From NCBI GenBank assembly GCA_026545765.1, contig CM048844.1, forward strand, positions 63,663,035 through 63,727,034: a stretch of 64,000 bases of DNA, in the 5' to 3' direction. This DNA comes from Plantago major (taxonomy: Eukaryota; Streptophyta; Magnoliopsida; Lamiales; Plantaginaceae). Under the pieces are notes generated by a model that saw only the letters and a list, made by a program, of their open reading frames with translations, was not told where the DNA came from and ran no database searches. The translations under genes and the position numbers were made by a program. Within the stretch, counting starts at the first letter, position 1, and each line of letters starts with the position of its first letter. Shown here in pieces: positions 35,867 to 47,561 of this stretch.

Positions 35867-37026
35867 ATGCAGAACACTCTGAGGAAGAACCCGAAGTGGC
35901 ATTTTGATAGTGGATGTGGAAAGCACATGACAGGAGACAAAGCAAATCTGATTAACTACAGAAAATGCGATACACGACCAATTATTAGATTTGCTGGAGG
36001 AGATGAAAATCTAACCATAGGTTTTGGCAATCTGAAGTTTGGAGCTCTTACAATCTCTGAATTACTACATGGAAAGGGATTGAAATATAATCTCCTAAGC
36101 ATGAGTCAATTGGTAGACAAAGGGTACACTGTCAAGATCAAGTCAAAACTATGCAAAGTAATTGACAATGAGTCAAAGCAGACAGTCTTGATTGCTAGGC
36201 GAAAAGGAAATCTTTATGTTGCTGACTGGGCATCTGCCACAACTGAAGAATGTCTCATTGTGAGTCAATCTGTCCACACTGAAGAAAACTGGCTATGGCA
36301 TAAAAGAATGAGTCACTTGAACTTCAAAACTCTGAACAAGCTAGCCAAGAAAGAATTGGTGGTTGGTTTTCCCAAAATGGTATATAGAAAAGATGATATA
36401 TGCTCAGCTTGCCAAATGGGAAAACAATCCAAAACATCTTTCAAGTCTAAAACTAGACACTCCAGTGAAAGGCCACTGCAAATGTTACATATGGATCTTT
36501 TTGAATCCTCTATAACTAGCTATGCAGGAAAGAAGTATGGTCTGGTTGTTGTTGATGATTACTCAAGATTCACTTGGGTTGTATTTCTCAAACATATATC
36601 GGATGCAAGGGGTGAAATACCCAACTTGCTGAATAAGCTTGAAGTCATGAAAAATGACAAGGTATCTGTAATTAGAACAGCCATGGTACTGAGTTTGTGA
36701 ACCAGTACATCAAAGAGTTTTGTACCTGAAAAGGAATACAACATCAACTATCTTCTGTAAGAACACCACAACAAAATGGTGTTGCTGAAAGGAAGAATAT
36801 GACCCTAAAAGAAGCAGCAAGAACAATGCTTGCTGACCCTGAAATAAGTGAAATCTATTGGGTTGAAGCTGTTAACACAACCTATTACACTCAAAATAGA
36901 TGTTTGATTAACAAACACCATGACAAAACTCCTTATGAACTTTTGATTGGTAGACCCCCCAGTATCCAACATCTAAGGGTGTTTGGTTCAGATATTTTGT
37001 TCTTAACAATGGAAAAGAATACTTGA
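35867..37026 (+). pseudogene. Element D protease and integrase
   Basis: One open frame (35867-36700) covers protease (DSGCGKHMTG), the zinc domain and the integrase core to RTAM, where a 1-base loss at about 36679 destroys the second catalytic Asp box. The TGA between protease and integrase in C is absent here. Integrase resumes at 36799 (Thr-Leu-Lys-Glu-Ala-Ala) and ends in the frame break shared with C. Confidence 0.88.
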
Positions 37027-39241
37027 GAACATTTCAACCAAAAGCAGATGAAGGAGTATTTCTTGGTTATTATCTGAATAGCAAAGACTACAGAATCTAC
37101 AACAAAAGAACGCAAAAGATTGAAGAATCTGTTCATGTTGTCTTCTACAAAGGAAACAAGAAAATACTCTTGAATGAAGAACTCTCAGATAGGTTCAAAG
37201 AACTAATGATTAAAGATTCTAAAGAAGAATCCTCAAAAGAAAACAACTCTATCACTCACTTAGAGGATGAATCTGATGATGAAAAGCAACCATTGCTTAG
37301 TAACAACCAGATGACCCTAAGACATGATGAAGAATTTCCTATGAGAATTTCAGAAATGGAATAGGTGACTGAGAACCTTCATCATGAAGAGGTTTCTGAG
37401 AATGTGATTGCTTAAAATCAAATTCCAGATATCTCTAACACTGAAAAATTGTCAGATATCGATGGCATTTCCCATGTGCCAGATATCTCAGATACTGCAC
37501 AAGTATCCTATCAAGATCATATTGATTCACATTCAGATCAAAATGTATTGATCCTACTAGTTCAAAACCCATTATGAAATGGATAAGAAATCATCCTGCC
37601 AAGGATGTGATCGGTCCTTTAGACCAAGGAGTTAGAACTAGGAGAGCAATTGCTGACTCTCTTTATGGACGTTTCATCTCTAATATTGAACCTAAACGTA
37701 TAGAAGAAGCATTGAAGGATCAAGATTGGATCTCTGCAATGCAAGAAGAGTTGGATCAATTTGAGAGAAACAAAGTCTAGAAACTGGTTCCATTTGTTGA
37801 CAGAATATCTGTAATTGAAACCAAGTGGGTTTTCAGAAATAAAATGAATGACTCTGGTGAAATAACCAGAAACAAAGCAAGGTTGGTTGCCAAGGGATTC
37901 ACCCAGACAGAAGGACTAGATTTTGATGAGTCATATGCTCCAGTTGCAAGATTGGACGCAATTAGACTATTTCTAGCCTTTGCAGCTCATAATGACTTTA
38001 AAGTTTATCAGATGGATGTTAAAAGTGAAATCCTAAACGTTGAACTTGCTTAAGAAGTCTATGTTGAACAACCACCAGGCTTTGAGGTTTCCACAGAAAG
38101 TAGAATGGTTTATAAGCTTCAGAAAGCTCTGTCTGGACTGAAACAGGCTCCGAGAGCATGGTATGATACTTTAGCTAAATACTTGCTGGAAAGTGGCTTC
38201 AAGAAAGGAGATGTTGATAAAACACTCTTTACTTTGAACCATGAGGGAAACTACTTCTAGTTCAAGTATATGTTGATGACATTATATTTGGATCTAAAGA
38301 CAAGCAACTTTGTGAAGACTTTGTTGAGCTCATGAAAAGTAAATTTGAGATGAGCATGATGGGAGAATTAAACTACTTCCCAGGATTGCAAGTCAAACAA
38401 CTTAATGATGGAATATCCATTAGTCAAACAAAGTATGCAAAAAATATGCTCAACAAGTTTAATCTAAAGCCTTCTGAAAAGAATGCTAAGATACCTATGA
38501 GCATTGGAACCAAAATGACCTATACTGAATCTGACAAGAGTGTTGAAGAACACAAGTATAGGAAATTGATTGGGTCACTACTATACCTCACTGCAAGTAG
38601 ACCTGATATTCAATATGCAGTTGGAGTGTGTGCTAGATTTCAGACAAATCCAATGCAATCACACTTACAACATTGCTATGAAAATATTAAGGTATGTAAA
38701 GGGTACTGTAGAAGTTGGATTTTGGTATCCAAAAGACAGTGGATTGAGTTTAGTTGGCTATTCTGATGTTGACTATGCTGGATCATTTCTTGATAGAAAA
38801 AGCACCTCAGGAACTTGTCAATTTCTTGGTGCCAGATTAATATCATGGTTTAGCAAGAAACAAAACTCAATTGCCACATCTACCACAGAGGCTGAATATA
38901 TTGCTGCTGGGTGTTGTGCTTCACAGATATTGTGGATACAACAACAACTCAGAGATTATGAGATCATTGAAGAGAAAACACCGATTTTCTGTGATAACAC
39001 AAGTGCTATTGCCATAACTCAGAATCCTAAGTTTCATGCAAGAACAAAGCACATTGATGTTAGACACCACTTCATTAGAGAACATGTTGAAAAAGGCAAT
39101 ATAGAGATACTCAAGATTGGTACTGAAGACCAACTTGCAGATACCTTTACAAAGCCTTTGCAAGAAAGCAGGTTCTTAACCTTGAGACATAGTCTTGGGT
39201 TAATGGAGCTACCAAAGGAACTGAAAAGTTCTAATCAATGA
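37027..39241 (+). pseudogene. Element D reverse transcriptase and RNase H
   Basis: Integrase tail and acidic linker (37027-37780), RT (37844-38300) and RNase H (38570-39241) are visible. RT shares the TAG after ERNKV with C, has a TAA in ELA (38051), and the YVDD-coding bases near 38268-38281 are out of frame. The RNase H frame is long and keeps STTEAEY, CDNTSA and HIDVRHHF. A frame break near 38665 joins RT and RNase H. Confidence 0.87.
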
Positions 39242-40060
39242 GACAGGAACACAGTATGATTGAGAAAGAAAAAAGAAGAGATAAGATATTTGGATCAGGA
39301 ATCCAGAATATCAAAGACAAAAGGTGAAACACATAGCAAAACGATATCTGAGATGGGTACTCAGATATCAAAGGTTAAAGGGTAAAATGGCTATTTGAAG
39401 ATTTCTGAGACAGGTAATCAGATATCTAGATCACTTAGTGAGGGGGAACACAAAAGAGAAATGTGGTACAACTATATTCAATCAACTACATCTTTGGTGT
39501 TTTGTATATTTCCATTTTTATGTTAAGTTACACACAGTCTCTGAACTGAATACATAAGTCCAAAGACTGTCCCCTAGTCACAGAAAAGAGATGTGATTCA
39601 GAAAGCCTTACGCCAAATTTCATTAATTGGGCACAATTACAATTACTGATTGTGATCATTGCTGAAGAAGCAATCGTGACTCTTGATGAAATGGGCGTTT
39701 CATCTTCTACAGACGAGATCAATTCTGAGTAAAATAGTGGACTGTAAAAACACAGACGTGGCCCACTAAGCATTTAATGCAAAACGAATTTTACCCACGC
39801 CTAACTGCATTTGCACAGATACATATGTACAAAATCAATTTGTATGTATATGTCTGTTGAGAGTAAGATGCTATATATATAGGATTTTGGCAAAAGAAAT
39901 CACTTTCGCCTAATCCAACATTCATTCTTACACAGAAATAGCAAAAACCCTTCAAAGTTTTCTGCAAATCTCTGTTCTTCGCTTAGTTATTCTGCAAAGA
40001 ATCACTAAACTAACACCTTAATCTCTTTCCGATTTTCAAAAACTTTCACTATTTAAAGAG
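39242..40060 (+). other. Spacer between pol and third ORF, element D
   Basis: About 820 bp of noncoding sequence. It contains degenerate hairpins at 39291-39305, 39348-39364 (CTGAG/CTCAG) and 39405-39421, matching the clearer array in A. The TATA box is at 39871-39882. It is far longer than the single-stop separation described for soybean SIRE1, so readthrough from pol seems unlikely here. Confidence 0.6.
39871..39882 (+). promoter_or_regulatory. TATA box upstream of the third ORF, element D
   Basis: CTATATATATAG lies 180 bp before the ATG at 40061, matching the box at 609-618 in A. Possible internal promoter for the third ORF. Confidence 0.45.
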
Positions 40061-40261
40061 ATGGCTCCAAAACGTGCTTTTAACCAGAAATCCCAAGCTA
40101 CTACCTCTGGTACTGGTGAAAAGCAAGCACCAGTGTTGGTTATAACAAACAATCGGTTGACTGGAGAGTTCAATCCTGATCATTGGACTTCAAAACACAG
40201 GATGATTTGGGGTGGTGCCATGATTGAGGAATACCTTGTTGCTGCAATAGAAAACCAGGCT
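40061..40261 (+). pseudogene. Element D third ORF, first segment
   Basis: It starts MAPKRAFNQKSQ and is open for 67 codons to IENQA, then runs into an inverted LTR fragment and stops. The segment contains NNRLTGEFNPDHWTSKHR and IWGGAMIEEYL. It has no signal peptide. The start is supported by the aligned ATG in A and the TATA box upstream. Comparison with A shows that part of the following coding sequence has been replaced by the LTR fragment. Confidence 0.65.
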
Positions 40262-40814
40262 TGAGAGCGCTTGTGTGAGTATTCAGTGTTCTTGGAGTTC
40301 AGTGTGTTCTAAGGTGTGTTCTCAAGCAGTCTAAGTGTTGATATTTATAGATGAATTTTGAGTGCCGTTAGGCTTAAATCAAATTCAAACTATTGATATC
40401 AGAATATAGTACTATAGCAGGCTTGTCTTCTTCTTCAGAAGCTACCGCTTTTGTTCAGACATTTTTGTCTGCGCATTTAATGCAATGTACTATATTTTGT
40501 CCTGTAGTGCCAACGGAACTATGCAAGCTTTCTGAGGCTTTGCACGTTCTTTTCCAGAGATCATCATAGATCCAGATACCACTTGTTTGAACAACTTTTT
40601 ATAATATGTTTCTTTTTTTTTAGAAGCATATTTTATGTCCAAGGTATCTGAGTGTAGATATCTGTGGGCACTTTCCTCGTCTCAGAAACCTTTTATTCTC
40701 AGATATCTTTTGCAACATGTATGTTTCGAAACACTTGTTTCTTCAAGATATCTGGATATAGGTTTCTGGAAAACCCGTATCTTCAGCAATCTTCTGCAGT
40801 CTTCAAATCTTGAA
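40259..40814 (-). repeat. Internal fragment of a minus-oriented LTR inside the third ORF
   Basis: It matches about 29931-30498 of the unit 2 solo LTR, same orientation, but lacks both LTR ends and any target duplication. Short shared strings (GGCT or GAGAGCG at left, CTTCAAATCTT at right) lie at the borders. That fits a template switch or break-repair filler rather than an insertion. Confidence 0.8.
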
Positions 40815-43800
40815 TCAACAAAACAAAAGGCTGGAAAACCCTTTTAATTGGGGGAAGTACGCCTTCATGAAATTTGTGAAGAAAATACAAGGCTTTGAGC
40901 CAAAAATCGGTAAGGGCCTTGCTGAGCCAAAAGCCACAGTAAGCTATGGACTGAAGATTTGCTACTTACTGGAGTGTCTTGGCATTGAGCTTAGAGAGAC
41001 GGCAGACATTGCCAATAGTAACCAACTCTACAAATATGAGTATACAAACATGATGAAAAAGGTTACTGCATCTCAGAAAGGTTCCACGAAACGAAAGACT
41101 GATGAGGTATCTGAGGGTTCCGTTGCGACCAAAAAGTCCAGAACTTCACGAAAGAAGTCTGCTGGCAAATCAATAGACATACCCATTGTGGATGTCGACT
41201 CTCAGATATATGCCGCCACTGCAGATGAACTAATCAATGCTGCTAAGACCACAGCTGATGAACTCATCAATGTTGCAGAGTGCCTTGCTGATGAATTTAT
41301 CAATGCTGATAAAAGCAGGGAGAAACTTCAAACACTCTCTGCAGAAGCAGCAGGGATTATTGATAATTCAGTCCCAGATTTCAATGAGGAATCTGAAGAT
41401 GAGGGGGAAGCAATAATCCCCAAGGTTGCTGAAAGAGCAACTAGTTCAAAGGTTGCTGAAGAAGCAACTTTGTCCAAGGTCACTGGACAAAACACACCAT
41501 CAGAGCAAGTAACACTTAAGCATATTGAAGATGCTCTGATGAAAGGCAACTTAGTGTTGGAGGATACTGTCATTGCCTCAACACTTAAAAGTCTGTCTCA
41601 AGTAGATCTGGATAGGCCCCATACAGCATCACCTTCTTCATCCAGATCAGAATCACCATACCAACCACAACAGCCAATAGTGAATGTTGTTGAGATAATA
41701 CTTGAGTTACAGCATGAGATACTAGCATCTTTCCTTGCTGAAGAAAATCCTGTAAATGAGCAGGTTCCCCAACTCAATGAGAGGGATCAAACTGAGGCAT
41801 ATGCTCAGAATGATCAACCAGGGGAGGTAACTGAGTTGCACACTCAGGAAAGGTCTGAAGTACCTGAAACTTCAGACAAAGAAGCTGAAATGGAACAACA
41901 AGACCAAAGCATAGAAGGGTCACAAGTTCCAGAGACCAATCAGCATGTCACTGCTCAGGTAGCTGAATCGTTTAACTCATTACTTGTGATATCTTGTGTT
42001 TATTAATCTTGTTATTTAATAAAATTTCTTTGTTAAAGGCTGAATTAGAAACACAACATCTAGAGGAAGCTGCAAAGCTTGCCTCAGAAACTGAGAAGGA
42101 GGCTTCCATAGCCTCACCACTTAAGGGACAGGAGCCTGTCTCACAGGTAGAAGATAGTTCCTTAAGATATAACATCTCAGATATGTGCTTTATACACATG
42201 ACTAATACTCTTAAGTTTTTGTTTCTAATAGACTCCAACTGAGAAGAAAAATGAATAGACTGAAAAGTCTATCTCTTCATAGAAAAATCTAGAGACTTCC
42301 AAGGTCTCTGAGAAACAAGTATCTGAACCTTCTGTAGAGATGGTATTTCATTTAGATATAATCTTCAAAAGACAAATCTCTGATCATTTTTCTCAAACTA
42401 ACACTTTCTACTTACATGTTCAAAAAGAAGTAGAAGTTGCTGGGGAATTGCCCACTCAATCCCCGCAACCAATGGAAATTGATGAGGCATCAAAGACTTC
42501 ATCACAAGAAAAACTTCCAGAGACTGCACAAGTCTCTGAAAGACAAGTATCTGAGCCTCCTACTGTGGAGGTAATTGACCTCTCAGATATCTGAAATTGT
42601 CTAATGTAGTTTTCTTGCTCAAATTTTCTAAGTGTTATGTTTTTAATCTCAGGTTCAAGCATAAAGAAAGATCACTGAGGATCAGACTTTCCAGTCTCCT
42701 CCTCATATCCAGATATCTGAGGCACCTGGAACCTCAGTAGTCAAGTCATCTGAGCCTGTCACACAGGTAACTCAGATACCTTTCTACTCTAAAGCCCAGA
42801 TATCTACCAAAGTTTTGAAACTAATTCAGAACTCTTTCTTTCAGGCTCAAACAAGTGCCACTAAGGTCCCTGTTGATAAGAAAGATGACCTGCTTCCTTT
42901 CTTCAAGGAATCAACTTTGCCAAAGCACCTAAAATGCTTCAAGAAATGGCAAAAGCTTCGATGCTCCGATCTATCTGAGATCATTAAGGTGACTGATCAC
43001 CCCATAAGGAGAGCACGAGCCCTTGACTTGGAAAATTAAGTCCATGCTATGTTCCCCATTGAACAATACTCTTTTGGAACATTAATGCATAAGGACTTCG
43101 TCAAAGAAGTGGCCAAAAAGCTTATTCAAGCTTTTAACCAAGCAGATGGTCAGACCAGAATGCAGATGGCATTCAAGCCTATCTTGCCCCAGACCCTACA
43201 GTTCATACCCTCTGAGCAAAAGGAATTTAATGGGCAAATGGTCACTGTTCTAGAAGTGATCAATCTGGTCTCTGACCATCACAAGGATGAGGATGATAAG
43301 AAGGATGATGATGATGCCCCTGCACCAGGGACAGGAGGAATTGCACAAGGAAATCATACCTCTGTTGCTGAAAAGCACACTGAGAGGACATCACAAAAAT
43401 ATCCTCCTCCATCTCCTCAGAAATCTACCCATCCATCTCCCCAACAAAAACATTCTATTGAACAAGTAGTTGAGCACTCTGAGGACAACACTCAAAAAAT
43501 ATTGGATGCACAAGCCAGAGTTGCTCAACTCAAACAACTGTTGGAGGAAGAACAACAGCTATATCTCCAACTAGAAGAAAAGATAGCTGAATCCAGAGTC
43601 AAGCTAGATAAACTTGAAGAACAAACGCACAAAGAAACGCAAGCTTACTCTGAGATTAAAGGGCTCCGGGATGTTGTTGATTATATTGCTAAGGAGCAAG
43701 ATGCTGAACAAGTATCTGAAGAAAAGCATGATGCTAAGGCTGCATCTTCACCAAAGAAACCATCCTCCAAAGACAAGAAACCCATATCTGAGATGGTTGC

Positions 43801-45577
43801 CGCCTTCAGAAACCTTGATGAAGAAGTGCAAGAGGATGAAGATCACTGGGCTGATGACTCAGATGATGAAGAGGAGAAGAAATTGGCAGAACACCGCAAT
43901 GAGCACTTGGTGGTGTCTCATTTGAAAAGGAAGCTGATTGCTCCTAAAATCTTCAGCAAGCTGCCAAATGTCAACTCCAATGAATACTTGACCAGATATC
44001 AAGTACTAGCTAAATTGAAAAAGGAGTTTTCTCAAGATAAAGCCGCCATTGCATCAGTCCCTGAAAATATGAAGACATTCACTGAGCTCATCACTCAGAG
44101 AACAGCCAGTCTGGTCGTTGCTCAGAAAGACCTAGGCATGGTTAGGGATGATGACCAAAACTTGGCTGCAAAAGCCTTTGAAGAGGCTAGCTATGCTGCT
44201 GGAAAAGCAGATGCTATTCAAGGCCCACTGGCAGAGCTCACTAATAAGGAAACAGGTCTTATCAAACAAAATCAGGAGCTCAAGGCTAATCTGGAAAAGT
44301 TGGTTGCTGCATATAACTATCTGCAAGGCAACTTTGACTCCCTTTCAGAATCCTTTGTGATTCTTAGTCAGTCAACAATGACTAAGGGGGAAGGATTTCA
44401 AGGTGCTAAGAGAGGAAGATGAAGAGGAAACAAAAGAAAATCTGCACAACCACCTCTCAGAATAAATGAGCCCTCCTCCATGGGACCGCTTCGAGATAGT
44501 GGCCACTCAAAGAACTTCCGAAAAGGAATGACAACAAGGGCAAGGGCATAGAAACCTCCAAGGGGTACCAAGGCTCCAAGGAGAAGACAAGTGATAGGGG
44601 TTGATGAGTCTTCTGAAGAAGAAGAAGAAGAAGAAGAAGAAGAAGAAGAAGAAGAAGAAGAAGAAGGCCAAATCAAATTCCAAGGCAATGAAGAAGGCTG
44701 CAAATCACCTAACAAGAGAAATCTGGAAGATGATGATGAAGATGGGGATGAAGATGAAGCTCCTCTTCACAGAAAAAGAAGAAAGGTTGATAGCCTATCT
44801 GAGCCCATAGCTGCAAAGCCTTTAGCAGCTAAAACACCATCTGGAAATACCAAGTCAATCCAGAGTGGTTCTTGAAGCAATCCCACAAGGGAGAATTTAA
44901 GACAAAGGAGGAATAGGCTGAGAGCTAAACAAAGAAAACTTCAACTACCACTCAGGCCTGAAGAAGCCAAGATTGAGTATGTGAAGACCAACAATGACTC
45001 CTCTGTCTACAGGTGCATTAATCAGAAGAATGGCTACTGGATTCTGGAACTCAAGCACTTACTGGTAAATGAAAAATTTCCAGAACCAATCCATAAACAA
45101 CTCATGGCATGGAGAAAAGACAAGCCAGTCTTGATTAACACCAGCCACATCAAAGCCTGGTTCGATTTTGAAGTAATCAGCAGAATAGAAGCCATGAAGA
45201 AGGACCTCTCTGATGATTGTCCTTATGGAAAGCCAGATGATGTGCACAGAATTCCCAACATCACTGGAACAGGCACAAGAGCAAGACTTGTTGTGGAACC
45301 CTATGGGTCTTTTTACATGACTGAAGATCAATACAAGGGTGACATCAGATATCTAAGGACCATATATGAATACTTCAAGCTATCAGATATCAGAATTGAG
45401 CATGCCTGGAAATGGGGAAAGTATTTGTGGGTCAAACAATTTGCCAAGAAGAATCCCACCAAAACCTACAAGGAAGTTTGTGGATTTGCCAGAAACACTG
45501 AGATGATAGTCAGGACCTTGCTCTATGACTACTCAGATAATATCAAAAGGTTTGGTGATAGGGAATTTGCAAATTGA
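40811..45577 (+). pseudogene. Element D third ORF, main part, apparently split by introns
   Basis: Putative exons are 40811-41958, 42039-42146, 42232-42342, 42418-42570, 42653-42766 and 42845-45577, all joining in phase 0. Introns 41959-42038, 42147-42231 and 42571-42652 have GT-AG ends and would break the frame if retained. Those at 42343-42417 and 42767-42844 are multiples of three and open, so weaker; the former ends AT rather than AG. The product has a Lys-rich basic region, short repeats ending QVSEP, a coiled coil (LLEEEQQLYLQLEEKI), acidic runs and the conserved C-terminal domain. TAG, TAA and TGA stops occur (for example 43037-43039). No membrane helix is visible. Confidence 0.6.
44615..44666 (+). 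repeat. GAA microsatellite encoding poly-Glu in the third ORF
   Basis: About 17 GAA triplets in frame give a Glu run. Element F has a GAT-type run encoding poly-Asp at nearly the same place (63690-63720, minus), and C has lost the region. The acidic tract tolerates length and residue change as long as it stays acidic. Confidence 0.85.
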
Positions 45578-45954
45578 TCCACAGATCTGCTGATTGAAGA
45601 CTTGAAGACTAGTTTATTAGGATGTCTACTTGGAGCTTGGTTACTCCTGTTGTCCTAATTTAACTAAGTGTTTTGTATCTTGCTGACTATGCTGTAATAT
45701 GCTTTATTTATTAAGTTATATGTGAACTTTATGTGTAACATATCTGATGAACCTACTCTCAGATATCAATCTATAAAAATATAACTTGTCAGCAAAGATC
45801 ACACCTTGTGATTTGGTTGATGTTTACTTTCTGCACTTAATTAAAATGAATTGAAAAGATCATAAAAAATGATTAAGTGTTAGATTGTTCCCTCTTCCAA
45901 GTTGTAATAGGTTTTAAAGATAGTCATCGTTGACTGATCAAAAAGGGGGAAATT
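45578..45954 (+). other. Element D 3' noncoding tail and polypurine tract
   Basis: This noncoding tail matches B's. The tract AAAAAGGGGGAAATT at 45940-45954 abuts the 3' LTR. Confidence 0.8.
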
Positions 45955-47561
45955 TAGTAAGAATATTTGTTTAGATTTTGATCAGCAACCTAATGACTTA
46001 TCTTTGTTCAGAAAGGTGGTTAGTACTCTTGGTACACTTGAACACTGTAAAAGAGGAAAATCACTAAGTATGTTAGTCTAGCAAATCTTATATAGGATGT
46101 TAGGTCTCTGAATGTAATTTTTTATATCTTTGAAGAAGACCAAGAAGAAGGAATCCAGCAGGAGTGTTCAACAAATTTTGAAGATTTGAAGACTGCACAA
46201 GATTGCTGAAGACGAAGGTTATCAGATACCTATGTCCAGATATCTTTGATAAAAAAGTGTTTCTCAATAAATAAGTTTTGCAAAAGATATCTGAAAACAC
46301 AAGGTTTCTGAACAAGGAAAAGTGCCCACAGACATCTACACCCAGATATCCTGGATAAAACTATGTTTCTGAGAAACAATGTTTCAACAGGTATCTGGAG
46401 TTGTGAAGGTCTCTGGAAAGGGACATGAATGCTTCAGAAAGCATGCATAGTTCCGTTGGCACTACAGGACAAAAATAGTACAATGCAATAAATGCGCAGA
46501 CAGAGATATCTGAACAAAAGAGGAAATCTATGAAAAGAGACAACGTCTTCTGCAGTACTATTTACAGATATCAATAGTTTAAATTTCATTAAGCCTAACG
46601 GATACTATTCAAACGGTATGATTTTCAACTATAAATATCAACACTTAGAATGCTTGAAACACACCTTGAACATACACTGAACACGCCAAGAACTTACATC
46701 GACGAATTCATTCAAGCATACAAGCCTTCAATCTGCTTACTCTTTAGCTTTTAGTTGCGACTAAGCTCTTGAATTCTAAGTAGCACGAAAGTTCTAAGTG
46801 TCCTGATCCTTAACAAGCATTGCTATCTGTGAAGGAGTTGAATCAAAAGATCAAGTATCTAAGCTTCATTCTCTATAACATTTAACATAGACTTGGGGTC
46901 AGTAAAGAACATATCACCACACATTGTGAAGTGTGTTAAGTGAATTTTGTTCTATCAAGTATTCTTACATAACTGAGAAAGTTATAAAGACTACTCACCT
47001 GACAAACTACCTTAACCAACAACTTAAATGGCGTGGAGTACATGAAGTACTTAGTTTGGGAAACTAAGGAATAACTCCAAGGTTACTAAGCATAGGAAGT
47101 ACTTAGTTTGGGAAACTAAGGAATAGCTCAAAGGTTTCTGAGTATAGGAAGTACTTTGCTGAGAAAACCGGGGAATACTTGGTTGGGAACCTAGTGTATT
47201 TAGAAATCGAGAGAAGATATTTGTAAGGTGAACTCAATTATCTGTCTTAGTGGATTCTAGGTCTGAGAAATGCCGAAGTGGATTAGTTGAAGGATTACGC
47301 CACCTTCAGATACCACTATAAAGATCAGTGTTATTTACTTTCTGCAATTTAGTACTTGCTTTATTTACCTTGGTGAGTATTTACACACATCTTGCTGACC
47401 ACGAGCACTTATCACAGAAAAGTCGTCCGCTCTCTGAAATTAAGTATCAGATATCTTCACAAATATCTGAGAAATTGTGTTTATCGACAAAAGTTGTAAA
47501 AGACAATTCACCCCCCCCCCCCCCCCCTAGTCTTTTCCCTTTGCCGTTATCTGGACCAACA
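45955..47561 (+). repeat. Element D 3' LTR
   Basis: It begins TAGTAAG, ends ACCAACA, and is followed by GAAAG. It has two CTTAGTTT hairpin modules and a run of 17 C at 47511-47527. A short deletion removes part of the region between hairpins 3 and 4 (about 47172). Confidence 0.9.

Larger units (their letters stand above)
32559..47561 (+). mobile_element. Element D: Sirevirus-like copia element with both LTRs and target duplications
   Basis: It is about 15.0 kb with a 5' LTR, primer site, gag, pol, spacer with TATA, third ORF, polypurine tract and 3' LTR. It is flanked by GAAAG at 32554-32558 and 47562-47566, within the copia2 RT gene. It has many frame lesions, a gag deletion shared with C, a private deletion of about 555 bp of the coiled-coil linker, and an LTR fragment inside the third ORF. 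It is the best view of the family's gene order. Confidence 0.92.

Noticed and set aside
42343..42417. Counting the intron at this place as firmly as the others
   Set aside because: It is 75 bp, open in frame, and its right end reads AT, not AG. It was kept only as a weak candidate.
44398..44715. Open frame on the minus strand encoding a poly-Ser protein
   Set aside because: It is the complement of the GAA repeat in the third ORF; no family match.
40811..45577. Calling the third ORF a viral envelope glycoprotein
   Set aside because: No signal peptide, transmembrane helix or glycosylated Cys-rich ectodomain is visible. Only the position after pol supports the name.
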